Below, piece after piece: positions 15,796 to 23,990 of a stretch of DNA of 64,000 nt (positions within the stretch are counted from its first letter, which is position 1; every line of letters begins with the position of its first letter). Position numbers and translations under genes: made by a program. Under the pieces are notes generated by a model that worked only from the letters and a program-made list of their open reading frames with translations, was not told where the DNA came from and ran no database searches. Where the stretch lies: assembly GCF_007097385.1 (NCBI RefSeq), contig NZ_VJZS01000006.1, positions 186,001 to 250,000 of the forward strand. Direction: 5' to 3'. This stretch comes from Flavobacterium sp. ZT3R18. GTDB lineage: Bacteria; Bacteroidota; Bacteroidia; Flavobacteriales; Flavobacteriaceae.

Positions 15796-16710
15796 TTATG
15801 GTTGTAGCAAACTACGAGAGTGATTGGTTAAGTAAATGAAACCTCCAAAAATAACTACAAATACTACAATAAGCACTACTATCCATAATGAATAGTTAGT
15901 ATTGTTTGGTTTATTATCATCATCATTATTATAGTAATAGATTCCTTCTTCTTTCTTTTTTTGGTGTTCTTTCCATTCTGGTTCGGTATAGTCAATGCCG
16001 TTTTCTGTTTTGTAGATTATGGTATTATCTATTATTTTAGTAAACTTATAGTCAGTACCATTTCCATTTTCCCAGCCTTTTATACTAAACTTCATTAAGA
16101 GTGCACCAGTATTAAAATCAAGGAGATATCGTACGCCTTTATATCTTGTTTTATCGGTATAGACTTTTACATGCCATATTTTTCTTCCTTTTAATTCTGT
16201 ATCGTTAATAAACGCACTAAAGTTTTCTCTGTTTTTCCCTGTCCTAAGGTTAATTACTTTTTCTTGGTCTAAAAACGTTAATAGTTCGTTGTAGCCAAAA
16301 GCACCAAATTTTTTGTCTTCGTCTTCTTCTCTTATCACCTTGCCTTGCTCGTCAAAATAAGTCCAAATACCTATTTTCATAATGGTAGAGCCGGGGTCGC
16401 ATTTGCCAAAATATTTACCTTTTGCTTTGATACCATCATTGCTTTTGTAATACGATTTATATATGGTATAAAACGCAGGTTTAGGAGGGAGTATGTACCA
16501 ATTAGGATATGATGGAAGTACTATACTCCCGTCTTTTAAATTGTAAAGACCAAGATTTTCAGCATCCTCAAACCCTTTGTATTCATTTTCTAATTTATTA
16601 AAATCAAATTTTTCAAACATATAGTCTCCTTTTTTTTCTTGGTTTGTAATAAGTCCTGTTTTGCAACTATTCAGTAACAGTAAACTTGCGAATAAAATTA
16701 TTTTTTTCAT
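15796..16710 (-). CDS. Immunity-like lipoprotein 1, next to the full toxin
   Basis: The 304-residue lipoprotein (lipobox LLNSC, Cys16) begins 12 bases after the stop of the complete toxin, the expected place for its cognate immunity gene. Its variable region reads FDFNKLENEYKGFEDAENLG, different from its paralogues. The rest (MORN-like block, terminal membrane helix IVVLIVVFVVIFGG) is shared with the copy at 13281-14195. It would bind or shield against the protease in the periplasm. No known immunity family was recognised. Confidence 0.8.
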   Translation of the reverse strand: MKKIILFASLLLLNSCKTGLITNQEKKGDYMFEKFDFNKLENEYKGFEDAENLGLYNLKDGSIVLPSYPNWYILPPKPAFYTIYKSYYKSNDGIKAKGKYFGKCDPGSTIMKIGIWTYFDEQGKVIREEDEDKKFGAFGYNELLTFLDQEKVINLRTGKNRENFSAFINDTELKGRKIWHVKVYTDKTRYKGVRYLLDFNTGALLMKFSIKGWENGNGTDYKFTKIIDNTIIYKTENGIDYTEPEWKEHQKKKEEGIYYYNNDDDNKPNNTNYSLWIVVLIVVFVVIFGGFIYLTNHSRSLLQP

Positions 16711-16722
16711 ACCCTAAATGAT

Positions 16723-18189
16723 TTACTGTTGAAAAGCATTTTTCACTCTATCGTTAACAATTTGCCATTGCCATTGCCATAGCGTAAATCGATCTATGGG
16801 GGTTCTATTAATAATATTTCCATCGGCATCTTTTTGGGTTTCAACAGGGTCTTGTACCCTGTGTGAATAATCCATTACATTGTCTGTCTGCATAGCCTTA
16901 TAAGTAAACTTGGCTTTGCTATTAAAACTGTGTGGTAATCCTAACCCATGCAAACATTCATGACCAATAGTCTCTTCACTATGTCCTTGAAACATAATGG
17001 CGTGCGAAGTGTTATTGATAGAATAGCCCGCTGTACAGCCTATAAGTTCCCCATTTGCATTGGTTTTTTTGTCGCAATAATTTTTAAGAAAGTACAATTT
17101 GTAATGGTTGGTATAGGCATTGGGGTAGGCAAGCTCCAAATGACGGTCTAAAAAATCCATCAAGTCTATGGTATTGTTTGCCCCCTCTATTGTTTCGTCA
17201 AAATTTGTTTTTGTAATATTATCATCAACAACACTAAATTTAGTGTTGAAATCAAGAGTACTAGCACTTACGTCAATTTCAATCGACTTTTTTGGAGCTA
17301 TTTCTTTTACAATATTCAATACAATAAGCGCCTGTCTTAAATTGCGTTGAAGTTGGATCAAGGGCTTGACGCTTCCTTCGCCTTCAGGTGTTATTACTTT
17401 TACAATAACCAAATTCAAGGTCTGTTTTTTGCCAGGCGCAAACATTTTGAGTATGCCTGCGCTTTCTTTGGTTTCGGTTTTGTCGGGGTTTACCGTTATG
17501 GCAAAGACTTCTATTTTTTTGTCTGTGTTAAAATTGGTTGCGGTTTTGCATTTTAATTTAATGGTTGTTGCTCTGCCAATGTCACTTTTTTGTATAACTG
17601 CCTTGTCAATGGTTATTAGCGGATGGCTTGCATCAGCTATTTTATTATCCATCATAAACTCCAATCGGTCGGGTTTGTGGTCGTTGTCTTTGTACTCCAA
17701 ATATAGTTTTAACTCAACCTCACTCTTGTAGTCAAGAACCTGTTGATCTTCGGCAAACAAGGCTATAATTGGAGCATAATATTTTTTTTGTGCATTCTCT
17801 TCTAAAGAATAGCTATAGATTCCATAACTTTCCTTGAGATTTTCTAACGTATTATTGGCAGTATCTATTTGAGGGTCTGTCTTAAAATATTCTTTGTTTA
17901 CTCCCTCACCATTTGTTATATACCATAGATTTTCGCTTCTATTTATAGCAGTCGTAGGTTCTGTTAATGGATTATTGTAATACTTTCCTACCCAATTATT
18001 ATAGTTTTTCCTATCGTCTCTATCGGTATCTCCATCTCTAAACCAGTCAAAACCAAACTCGCCTTTCCAATTGCTTTTGGGTCTAAAATGCACGATGCAT
18101 TTGGCAGTAAGCGACACTACTGTTTCGCTTGTATTTTCTTCTCTTTTTTTCCTAACTTTAGGTACATAATCTCCAAAACTAACTCCCAT
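16723..18189 (-). CDS. Putative T6SS effector with metzincin-type metalloprotease domain
   Basis: The 488-residue protein has an N-terminal region of about 330 residues rich in beta strands (VSLTAKCIVHFRPKSNWKGE, FGFDWFRDGD) and no signal peptide, consistent with delivery through VgrG. The C-terminal domain has a perfect HExxHxxGxxH zinc motif (HECLHGLGLPH, H410, E411, H414, H420) and a downstream Met-turn (NVMDYSH), the two signatures of metzincins. It probably cleaves proteins in the periplasm of the target cell. It starts inside the end of the small gene that follows vgrG and is followed by four immunity lipoproteins. Metzincin assignment is strong on motifs; the effector role follows from context. 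Confidence 0.8.
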   Translation of the reverse strand: MGVSFGDYVPKVRKKREENTSETVVSLTAKCIVHFRPKSNWKGEFGFDWFRDGDTDRDDRKNYNNWVGKYYNNPLTEPTTAINRSENLWYITNGEGVNKEYFKTDPQIDTANNTLENLKESYGIYSYSLEENAQKKYYAPIIALFAEDQQVLDYKSEVELKLYLEYKDNDHKPDRLEFMMDNKIADASHPLITIDKAVIQKSDIGRATTIKLKCKTATNFNTDKKIEVFAITVNPDKTETKESAGILKMFAPGKKQTLNLVIVKVITPEGEGSVKPLIQLQRNLRQALIVLNIVKEIAPKKSIEIDVSASTLDFNTKFSVVDDNITKTNFDETIEGANNTIDLMDFLDRHLELAYPNAYTNHYKLYFLKNYCDKKTNANGELIGCTAGYSINNTSHAIMFQGHSEETIGHECLHGLGLPHSFNSKAKFTYKAMQTDNVMDYSHRVQDPVETQKDADGNIINRTPIDRFTLWQWQWQIVNDRVKNAFQQ

Positions 18190-18343
18190 TTGCTATGATT
18201 TTTTTTTGACTGTTCAAATTTATATTTCCGTTTGTTGCTTCAAAATGAATATCTTCGGCACTTTCCTTGATTTTTCCTGCCATAATTACATCATTAGTTT
18301 TTGTAGTGATTGTAATTTTTTTTGCGGTTATTGTAATTGCCAT
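18179..18343 (-). CDS. Small VgrG-linked protein, possible tip or adaptor
   Basis: This 54-residue protein starts 4 bases after the vgrG stop and overlaps the toxin start by 11 bases, so the three genes are tightly coupled. A start at 18373 is possible but would overlap vgrG. The sequence alternates short beta strands (MAITITAKKITITTKT, FEATNGNINLNSQKKI) and resembles the end of VgrG needle repeats (for example the LNSGEKSNLF tail just before it). It could cap the spike or link the toxin to VgrG. No family is recognised and the function is inference. Confidence 0.6.
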   Translation of the reverse strand: MAITITAKKITITTKTNDVIMAGKIKESAEDIHFEATNGNINLNSQKKIIANGS

Positions 18344-18347
18344 AGGT

Positions 18348-20150
18348 TTAAAACAAATTAGATTTTTCGCCACTATTCAATTTCACCTCTTTGGATGCAT
18401 TTAGTATAATATTATCCTTGGTAGACGAGAGGTTAATTTGATCTGCATATTGGTCTATCTCTTTTGCTTCTCTACTGTATTCACCAGTTGTCATTTCATG
18501 TCTTTCATTGGCATTTGAAGAATAATTTCCAGTAGCACTAATTAGTATATCTGTCTCTGCTACAAAACTCATATCCTTGCCTGTTTTTGTAGTAGCACTT
18601 TGCCCCACATTAGTTTCCATATCCTCGCTTACCTCTATTTTAAAATTCTTGCATTTTATATTAATTGTCTCTAGTGCAATAAGATTAAGATTACTACCAT
18701 CGCTATCGATATGGATTTTATTTCCTTTTTTGTCGGCAAGAGTTATATTTTTTAGTTCTTCGAATTCCAAATATTGTCCCGAACGGTTTTTTATGACTTT
18801 AAAATCGTTTCCTGCGGTTGCATAACCGCTTTTTTCCTTACCATTATAATGCGATCCTATTACATACGGTCTCTCGGCGCTTCCACCTACAAAATCTACC
18901 ACGACTTCGTCTCCTATTTCTGGAGTCCAATACATTCCTCTTCCCTCCCCAGCGTAGGATTGGAGCTTTCGCATCCAGTCACTCTTCATGTTTCCGCCAG
19001 CCCAGTGAAATTCTACTTTTACACGCCCCATACCTTCGGGGTCGTTGTTGTCTATTACTTTGGCAGATTGAGATTTAGCTTTGGCGTAGGCGTGTACATT
19101 GGTGTAATGTGGCGCGCCAACATCCGAAGGAATGGCTCTAAAATTGCAACTGTAATTCCCGTGAACTTCGGAGTTATGCGTTACTTCTATAACGACCAAA
19201 TTGTGTTCTACGGTTTTGTTTTCTATGGTGAATTTTTGTCCAATTCCAAGCGGAAGATAGGACAAACCGCTGTAAATAACACTCTTGGCATCTTTGCCGT
19301 TGGCTTGCAGTTTGACCATTTCGGCAAGGGTGCTAGAATCGGGGGCTTGTGCGGTATAGGCTCCTACTTCTAGGTCGGGTTGTCTTACTGCGCCTTGCCT
19401 GTAGCCTACTATTGTTGCAAACCTATCGCCACTGCCTGTGGTGGTTTTTAATGATGAATTCTTGATCTGGGATGCACTATTATAGTCATAACCACCCAAT
19501 GATTCTTTGTGCGAAAATATCGAGGTTTCTATCTTAAAATGATGCAATGACCCACCGTTTATTAGTTTTATTTTACTGGGTTTTAGCTGTCCAAATTGCA
19601 TGCGCATACCATCCGAGTAAAACCATTGCCCGTAACGCTTGGCAAGTCGTTTTAGGAATTTAAAATTGGTTTCGTTGAATTGCGGCATATAGTCTAGGTT
19701 GGGGTCGTAGGTGGGAATGATGGCATCACGGTTAAAAAAATCCGTTGGGCCTTCGGCAAGTACTTTCTTAACAATGGTTTCGAGATCTTGTTCCATAAAA
19801 GTTCGGGAACGTTTCATATCATCAAGAAAAATCGTGTGACTTATTCCTGTAACATGTAATCCCGCTGGACAGCCGTGCAAATCAACCGATTTTAACGTGT
19901 TGATAACACCTTTAGCCATTAGCTTGTTTCCATCAAGACCTGTGAAAGTAAAGATTACCTCATTACCATGATAATCACTTATGGCTTGGGCTTGTGCGCT
20001 AGGTTCTATAATAGGTGAGGCGGTGTATTGCCACACAAACGAAAAATGATGGTGGTCTGCCATCTTTTGTTCTAACTTCAAATCATAATAAACGACATTA
20101 TGAGCGAAACCGCTAATATCTAAATGGACTTGCTGTGCAAAATTACTCAT
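18348..20150 (-). CDS. vgrG: VgrG/TssI spike protein of T6SSiii
   Basis: The 600-residue protein has the two-part VgrG plan. The first ~350 residues form a gp27/gp44-like base (QFNETNFKFLKRLAKRYGQW, then FTIENKTVEHNLVVIEVTHN). An OB-fold follows (NDPEGMGRVKVEFHWAGG, SDWMRKLQSYAGEGRGMYWT, EIGDEVVVDFVGGSAERPYV). The C-terminus is a short beta-helix (LDLxx-type repeats around NITLADKKGNKIHIDSDGSN and NLNLIALETINIKCKN). It forms the trimeric spike at the tube tip. No toxin domain is fused; the toxin gene lies downstream. It is the only VgrG in the window. Confidence 0.92.
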   Translation of the reverse strand: MSNFAQQVHLDISGFAHNVVYYDLKLEQKMADHHHFSFVWQYTASPIIEPSAQAQAISDYHGNEVIFTFTGLDGNKLMAKGVINTLKSVDLHGCPAGLHVTGISHTIFLDDMKRSRTFMEQDLETIVKKVLAEGPTDFFNRDAIIPTYDPNLDYMPQFNETNFKFLKRLAKRYGQWFYSDGMRMQFGQLKPSKIKLINGGSLHHFKIETSIFSHKESLGGYDYNSASQIKNSSLKTTTGSGDRFATIVGYRQGAVRQPDLEVGAYTAQAPDSSTLAEMVKLQANGKDAKSVIYSGLSYLPLGIGQKFTIENKTVEHNLVVIEVTHNSEVHGNYSCNFRAIPSDVGAPHYTNVHAYAKAKSQSAKVIDNNDPEGMGRVKVEFHWAGGNMKSDWMRKLQSYAGEGRGMYWTPEIGDEVVVDFVGGSAERPYVIGSHYNGKEKSGYATAGNDFKVIKNRSGQYLEFEELKNITLADKKGNKIHIDSDGSNLNLIALETINIKCKNFKIEVSEDMETNVGQSATTKTGKDMSFVAETDILISATGNYSSNANERHEMTTGEYSREAKEIDQYADQINLSSTKDNIILNASKEVKLNSGEKSNLF

Positions 20151-20203
20151 AGGCTTGTAGGTTAAGTATTGTTTTAATGATAAACTATATAATTTATTTT
20201 TTA

Positions 20204-20234
20204 CAAACTTAACTCATTTAATAGTAGAATACAA
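20204..20234 (-). promoter_or_regulatory. Candidate Bacteroidetes promoter of vgrG
   Basis: On the minus strand TAAGTTTG (20211-20204) matches the TAnnTTTG -7 consensus exactly, with a TTG at 20234-20232 twenty bases upstream, in the accepted -33 range. It lies about 55 bases before the vgrG start. Confidence 0.5.
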
Positions 20235-20471
20235 TACCCACTTTTAGTGATATTTAAGTTTTTACTTATTTTTTTTGATTTAACAAATTAAGGAGGAGGG
20301 AGAAGTACCGAAAAACTAAGAAACGCTTTTGTTTTTAGTTTTTACAAAAATAATCTTATAAAATAATTTTTTGCTAAAATAAGGATCGAAATAATAATAA
20401 AAAAATATAAATGTTTATTTTTTTAAATGAGGCTGTCCAGTAAGGGCGTTTTTTGTGTTTTAAAAAACAAC

Positions 20472-20580
20472 TTACAGTGTGTTAGTGGTTTTTGTGTTTT
20501 GCTTATGTTCCAGATTTTGGAAAATTATGCTGAATTAAATCAAGAATTACGGGAGGGTTTAGTAGTTTTAAAATTGATAA
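20472..20580. repeat. 109-bp direct repeat, right copy
   Basis: Same orientation and length as 11333-11441. Differences include TTTGTGTTTTG versus TTTGGTATTTTG and ATGCTG versus ATCCTG. Together the copies enclose the 9-kb vgrG-toxin-immunity island, as expected if the island was inserted, or could be lost, by recombination between them. Confidence 0.85.
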
Positions 20581-20758
20581 GACTTGATTTTTAGTACTAT
20601 ATTCAGGTCGCAGTTTTCTGTCGCAATTTTTCAGAGTTAGCTGTAAACATTGTAATTCAATTTCTTAACATTATTAATAAAAAAGTGAATCATTTTAGAA
20701 ATTAATACCCTTTTTGGACTGAAAACTGTGACTGAAAACTAGCTGAATAGTAATGAAA

Positions 20759-23700
20759 TTATGTATTGAGTTCATTTTCTAGTAATTGGGTCACTACTTT
20801 GTCTAAAGTTTCCTTTACCTTATGATAAACAATTAGGATCTGACTTATATCTTTACGGTTGAATTTCACGGCTTTTTCCAGATATTTAACATCGGAAATA
20901 ATAGATTCAATAGCTAAGTTTTCGATACTAGGCTTAATTTTGTGTATTAATCGTGCCAATTCATTAAAATCATTTTCAAGAAGAGCAGTATCAATCGTCG
21001 CTAAAGTATCAGTTATTTGATTTGTAAAAATGGTAATCATCTTTACTACAAAATTTTGATCTCCTTTGCTCATTTCTTGTAATGCATTTAAATTGTATAG
21101 TAGTTCTGTAGAGGAACTATTTAGATTATCGGCTACAATTTTTTTGCCAAGGGTATGTTTTGCAATTGTTTCTATCAAGATTATTTCTTCAAACGGTTTG
21201 GTAATATAATCATTCATTCCAGCTTTTTTGCATTTGTTTATTTCGGTCTTAAAGGCATTTGCTGTCAGAGCAATAATTGGTACACTTAGGTTTAGTTCTT
21301 TTCTTATGATTTTTGTGGTTTCAATTCCGTCTAATTCGGGCATTTGAATGTCCATGAGGATGATGTCAAATTTTTCTTTTTTTAATAGTTCTAAAGCTAC
21401 CAATCCATTTTCGGCTTCTGTAACCTTGCAATTAAAGTAGGATAAGGAATTTTGAGCAACCATTCTATTCATTTCATTATCTTCTACCAATAAGATAGAT
21501 ACATTGTCTATTTTAATTGATTTTCTTTCTGTTTCTAAATTTAAATTATGTGTGTTTCCTTTTTTAAATCTGAAATTGATGTGTATTGTTGTGCCTTTAT
21601 TCTTTTTGCTTTCTACTTCAATTTTTCCTTCCATAAGGATCACTAGTTCTTTGGTTATGGCCATTCCCAAACCAGTTCCTCCAAACTTTCTGGTTATACC
21701 TTTGTCTTCCTGAGAAAACTTTCTAAACATCGAATCTATAAAAAAATCATCCATTCCTATCCCTGTATCCGAAACAGAAATACGTAATTCTTGTGACGTA
21801 TCATCATCAGAGATGAGTTCGCAGTTAATAGCAATTTGTCCTTTTTGAGTGAATTTTAATGAGTTTCCTACAAGGTTAAATAGTATTTGCTCTAATCGCA
21901 AACTGTCTCCTATTAATACTTTATGAATTTTATTTGAAATGGTAGTTGTTAAGCTTATTCCTTTTTGTTTTGCTTTTGGTTCTAGGACGGTTATGATTTT
22001 TTTTATTGAGTTTTCAATAGTAAAATCATTATCTTCGAGATGCATTTCTCCTGCTTCAATTTTAGAAATATCTAAAATATTATTAATGATAGCCGATAAA
22101 TGTTTGGAGGCTATGGTACTATTTTGGATGTGTTTTTGTTGGAGTTCTGTTAAGTCTTGTTTTTCTAATTCTCTCAAAAAACCAACTATTGCATTAAGAG
22201 GTGTACGTATTTCATGGCTCATGTTGGCCAAGAAAGCTTCTTTAGCAATCGAGGCATTTTCGGCTTTTGTTTTCTCATTTTCTAGGTCAATCTCGAGTTG
22301 TTTTTGTTTGGTTATGTCTAAATGAGTTTCTATCGAACCAACTAATTTTCCGTTGTCATCATAATTTGGGGCACGGCTTATTGCCCACCATCTTAATTCG
22401 CCTCTTTTATTGGAAATCTGATACTGAAAAAGCTCTGATACAGTTTGATCTTTTGCATCAATTCTTGATTTCATGTCATCAAAGTTGTTCCCGTAATCAA
22501 AAATTTCGGTTGTCTTTTTGCCTATTAGCTCGTTTATTTGATAGCCTGACATTAATACAAAAGTTTGATTAACGTATTGAATGGAGTCGTTATTGTCAAT
22601 TTCTATTAATCCCAAATTTACGTTAGCTATAATGTTTCGGTATTTTTCTTCTTGATGTTTTAGGCTTAATTCTGATTTTTTTCTTTCGGAAATATCTTGA
22701 ATAAAGGAGCAAAAAAATATTTCGTCTCCTTGTTTTATTGGGATTATGGCGATTTCTATCGGAAATTCATTTCCAGATTTATTTAAAACAGATAATTCAA
22801 TTTGTTTGTTTAATGCAGAAACATCTCCAGTTTTTAAATACTTGTCAATTGCACTTGTATGTAAGTCAACATGATTTTGATTAGAAAAAATATTACAGGA
22901 TAAACTTTTACCCAAAACTTCTTCTTTTTTCCAGCCAAAAATAATTTCAGCTTGATTATTCCAAAAAATAATTTCTCCAAAACTATTAACATTTATGATA
23001 CCATTTAAGGAGGAGTTCATGATTAGGTTACTTCTAATTTCACTTTGTTCCAAAAGGGATTGTGTTTTTATCCTTTGCGTTACATCATTATATTTCCAAA
23101 GATGCCCTTTGTGTATAGAATTAATAAAAATGGGGATGTAATCTCTTTCTAAAAAGCGATTGTCAACAGTTTCTAGAAGTTCATTGGTAACTATAACTCT
23201 ATTTTGTTTGATTTTTTTTATTCTATTTTTAAATAATTCTGGATTTTTGAATAGATCGCCAGATATTTCTGATAAATTATGCAATCCACTGCTGACAATT
23301 TTTTCGGGTTGATAAAAAAGTAAAAATGTATTACAGTATAATTGGTTGGTAAACATGGGTCTTTGATTTTCATTTTCTACCAAAATTGCAGATTGCAAAT
23401 TGGTTAATAATGTTTTTAACAATTCAATATTGCGTGAATAATTCTTTTTTATTTTTTTTCCTTTTGATATTTTATCTTTTATATAAGTAGAAATTAAATG
23501 AATATCCTCCTGTTCTCCTTTGTTTTTTATTTCCTCATAGGTCGAGTCTAATTCTACGAGACTTTTGTCTAGATTTTTTATAGATTCTTTCTTTTTATGA
23601 AGCTCCATTTTTAATTTTTGATTGGCTAATTCATATTCATATCTTATTTCATTAAAGGTAGTATGAATTATTTTTTTATCTTTTTCAAAATTTGTATAGC

Positions 23701-23806
23701 TTTCATTAATAGCTTGAAAAAAAGCTGTCATGGAATGATTTTTTATACAATCTGCTGTTAAGTGTGTATCTATTTGTTTTTGTAAAAGCTCATGAAAGTT
23801 ATTCAT
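20759..23806 (-). CDS. Hybrid sensor histidine kinase with PAS, receiver and HPt domains
   Basis: The 1015-residue protein has no membrane helix, so it senses a cytoplasmic cue. An N-terminal coiled-coil region and a PAS-like segment precede two clear PAS domains (SSLNGIINVNSFGEIIFWNN; NVNLGLIEIDNNDSIQYVNQ) with PAC tails. HisKA carries H near 530 (NMSHEIRTPLNAIVGF), followed by an ATPase domain (GGTGLGMAITKELV), a receiver (SILLVEDNEMNRMV; IILMDIQMPELDG) and a C-terminal HPt (ARLIHKIKPSIENL, His near 955). The relay can therefore pass phosphate to separate receivers. Likely partners are the sigma-54 activator 185 bases upstream or the receiver-only protein of the polysaccharide operon; pairing is inferred. 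Confidence 0.9.
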   Translation of the reverse strand: MNNFHELLQKQIDTHLTADCIKNHSMTAFFQAINESYTNFEKDKKIIHTTFNEIRYEYELANQKLKMELHKKKESIKNLDKSLVELDSTYEEIKNKGEQEDIHLISTYIKDKISKGKKIKKNYSRNIELLKTLLTNLQSAILVENENQRPMFTNQLYCNTFLLFYQPEKIVSSGLHNLSEISGDLFKNPELFKNRIKKIKQNRVIVTNELLETVDNRFLERDYIPIFINSIHKGHLWKYNDVTQRIKTQSLLEQSEIRSNLIMNSSLNGIINVNSFGEIIFWNNQAEIIFGWKKEEVLGKSLSCNIFSNQNHVDLHTSAIDKYLKTGDVSALNKQIELSVLNKSGNEFPIEIAIIPIKQGDEIFFCSFIQDISERKKSELSLKHQEEKYRNIIANVNLGLIEIDNNDSIQYVNQTFVLMSGYQINELIGKKTTEIFDYGNNFDDMKSRIDAKDQTVSELFQYQISNKRGELRWWAISRAPNYDDNGKLVGSIETHLDITKQKQLEIDLENEKTKAENASIAKEAFLANMSHEIRTPLNAIVGFLRELEKQDLTELQQKHIQNSTIASKHLSAIINNILDISKIEAGEMHLEDNDFTIENSIKKIITVLEPKAKQKGISLTTTISNKIHKVLIGDSLRLEQILFNLVGNSLKFTQKGQIAINCELISDDDTSQELRISVSDTGIGMDDFFIDSMFRKFSQEDKGITRKFGGTGLGMAITKELVILMEGKIEVESKKNKGTTIHINFRFKKGNTHNLNLETERKSIKIDNVSILLVEDNEMNRMVAQNSLSYFNCKVTEAENGLVALELLKKEKFDIILMDIQMPELDGIETTKIIRKELNLSVPIIALTANAFKTEINKCKKAGMNDYITKPFEEIILIETIAKHTLGKKIVADNLNSSSTELLYNLNALQEMSKGDQNFVVKMITIFTNQITDTLATIDTALLENDFNELARLIHKIKPSIENLAIESIISDVKYLEKAVKFNRKDISQILIVYHKVKETLDKVVTQLLENELNT

Positions 23807-23990
23807 TCATCGTATTTTTTAAAAAATATTATTTACAATTAATTGATTGTTTTTTTTGGGAGAAATTAATTTTCAAACGGGTTGCATTTCATTTTATTTG
23901 TTCGTTCTCACGACTTTCATAATGGGTTTATTCATTAGAAATTACAAATAGTGAACTGGTTTTACTGCTGCTTGATAGTATAGTAAGTCC

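Larger units (their letters stand above)
13016..16710 (-). repeat. Tandem toxin-fragment/immunity duplication array
   Basis: The unit made of toxin 3' fragment plus immunity gene at 13016-14195 recurs at 15531-16710, a spacing of exactly 2515 bases, including the same aberrant junction at the fragment's 5' side. A third related unit (14207-15519) sits between them with a longer toxin fragment. The immunity genes are near identical in their last two thirds and variable mainly at residues 32-95. This indicates segmental duplication followed by local divergence or gene conversion. Confidence 0.85.
20151..20758. other. Intergenic region upstream of vgrG
   Basis: No gene is seen in this 608-base gap. 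It holds the vgrG promoter candidate near 20204-20234, a purine-rich patch (AAGGAGGAGGGAGAAG near 20290), a sequence GAGGCTGTCCAGTAAGG near 20427 that resembles an insertion-sequence end, and the right copy of the 109-bp repeat. Confidence 0.6.

Noticed and set aside
13016..16710. Regularly spaced repeats suggesting a CRISPR array
   Set aside because: The repeated units are about 1-2.5 kb and coding, not short repeats with unique spacers. No cas genes are present.
18774..19373. A 199-codon open frame on the plus strand inside vgrG
   Set aside because: It lies wholly antisense to a well-supported VgrG gene, has low-complexity aromatic composition and no recognisable motif. It is a shadow of the real coding frame.
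20420..20580. An intact insertion sequence
   Set aside because: Only an IS-like end phrase and the 109-bp repeat are visible; no transposase or matching terminal inverted repeat was found.
20151..20758. Sigma-54 promoter upstream of vgrG
   Set aside because: No GG-N10-GC pair with the expected flanks was found by eye. A TAnnTTTG promoter fits better.
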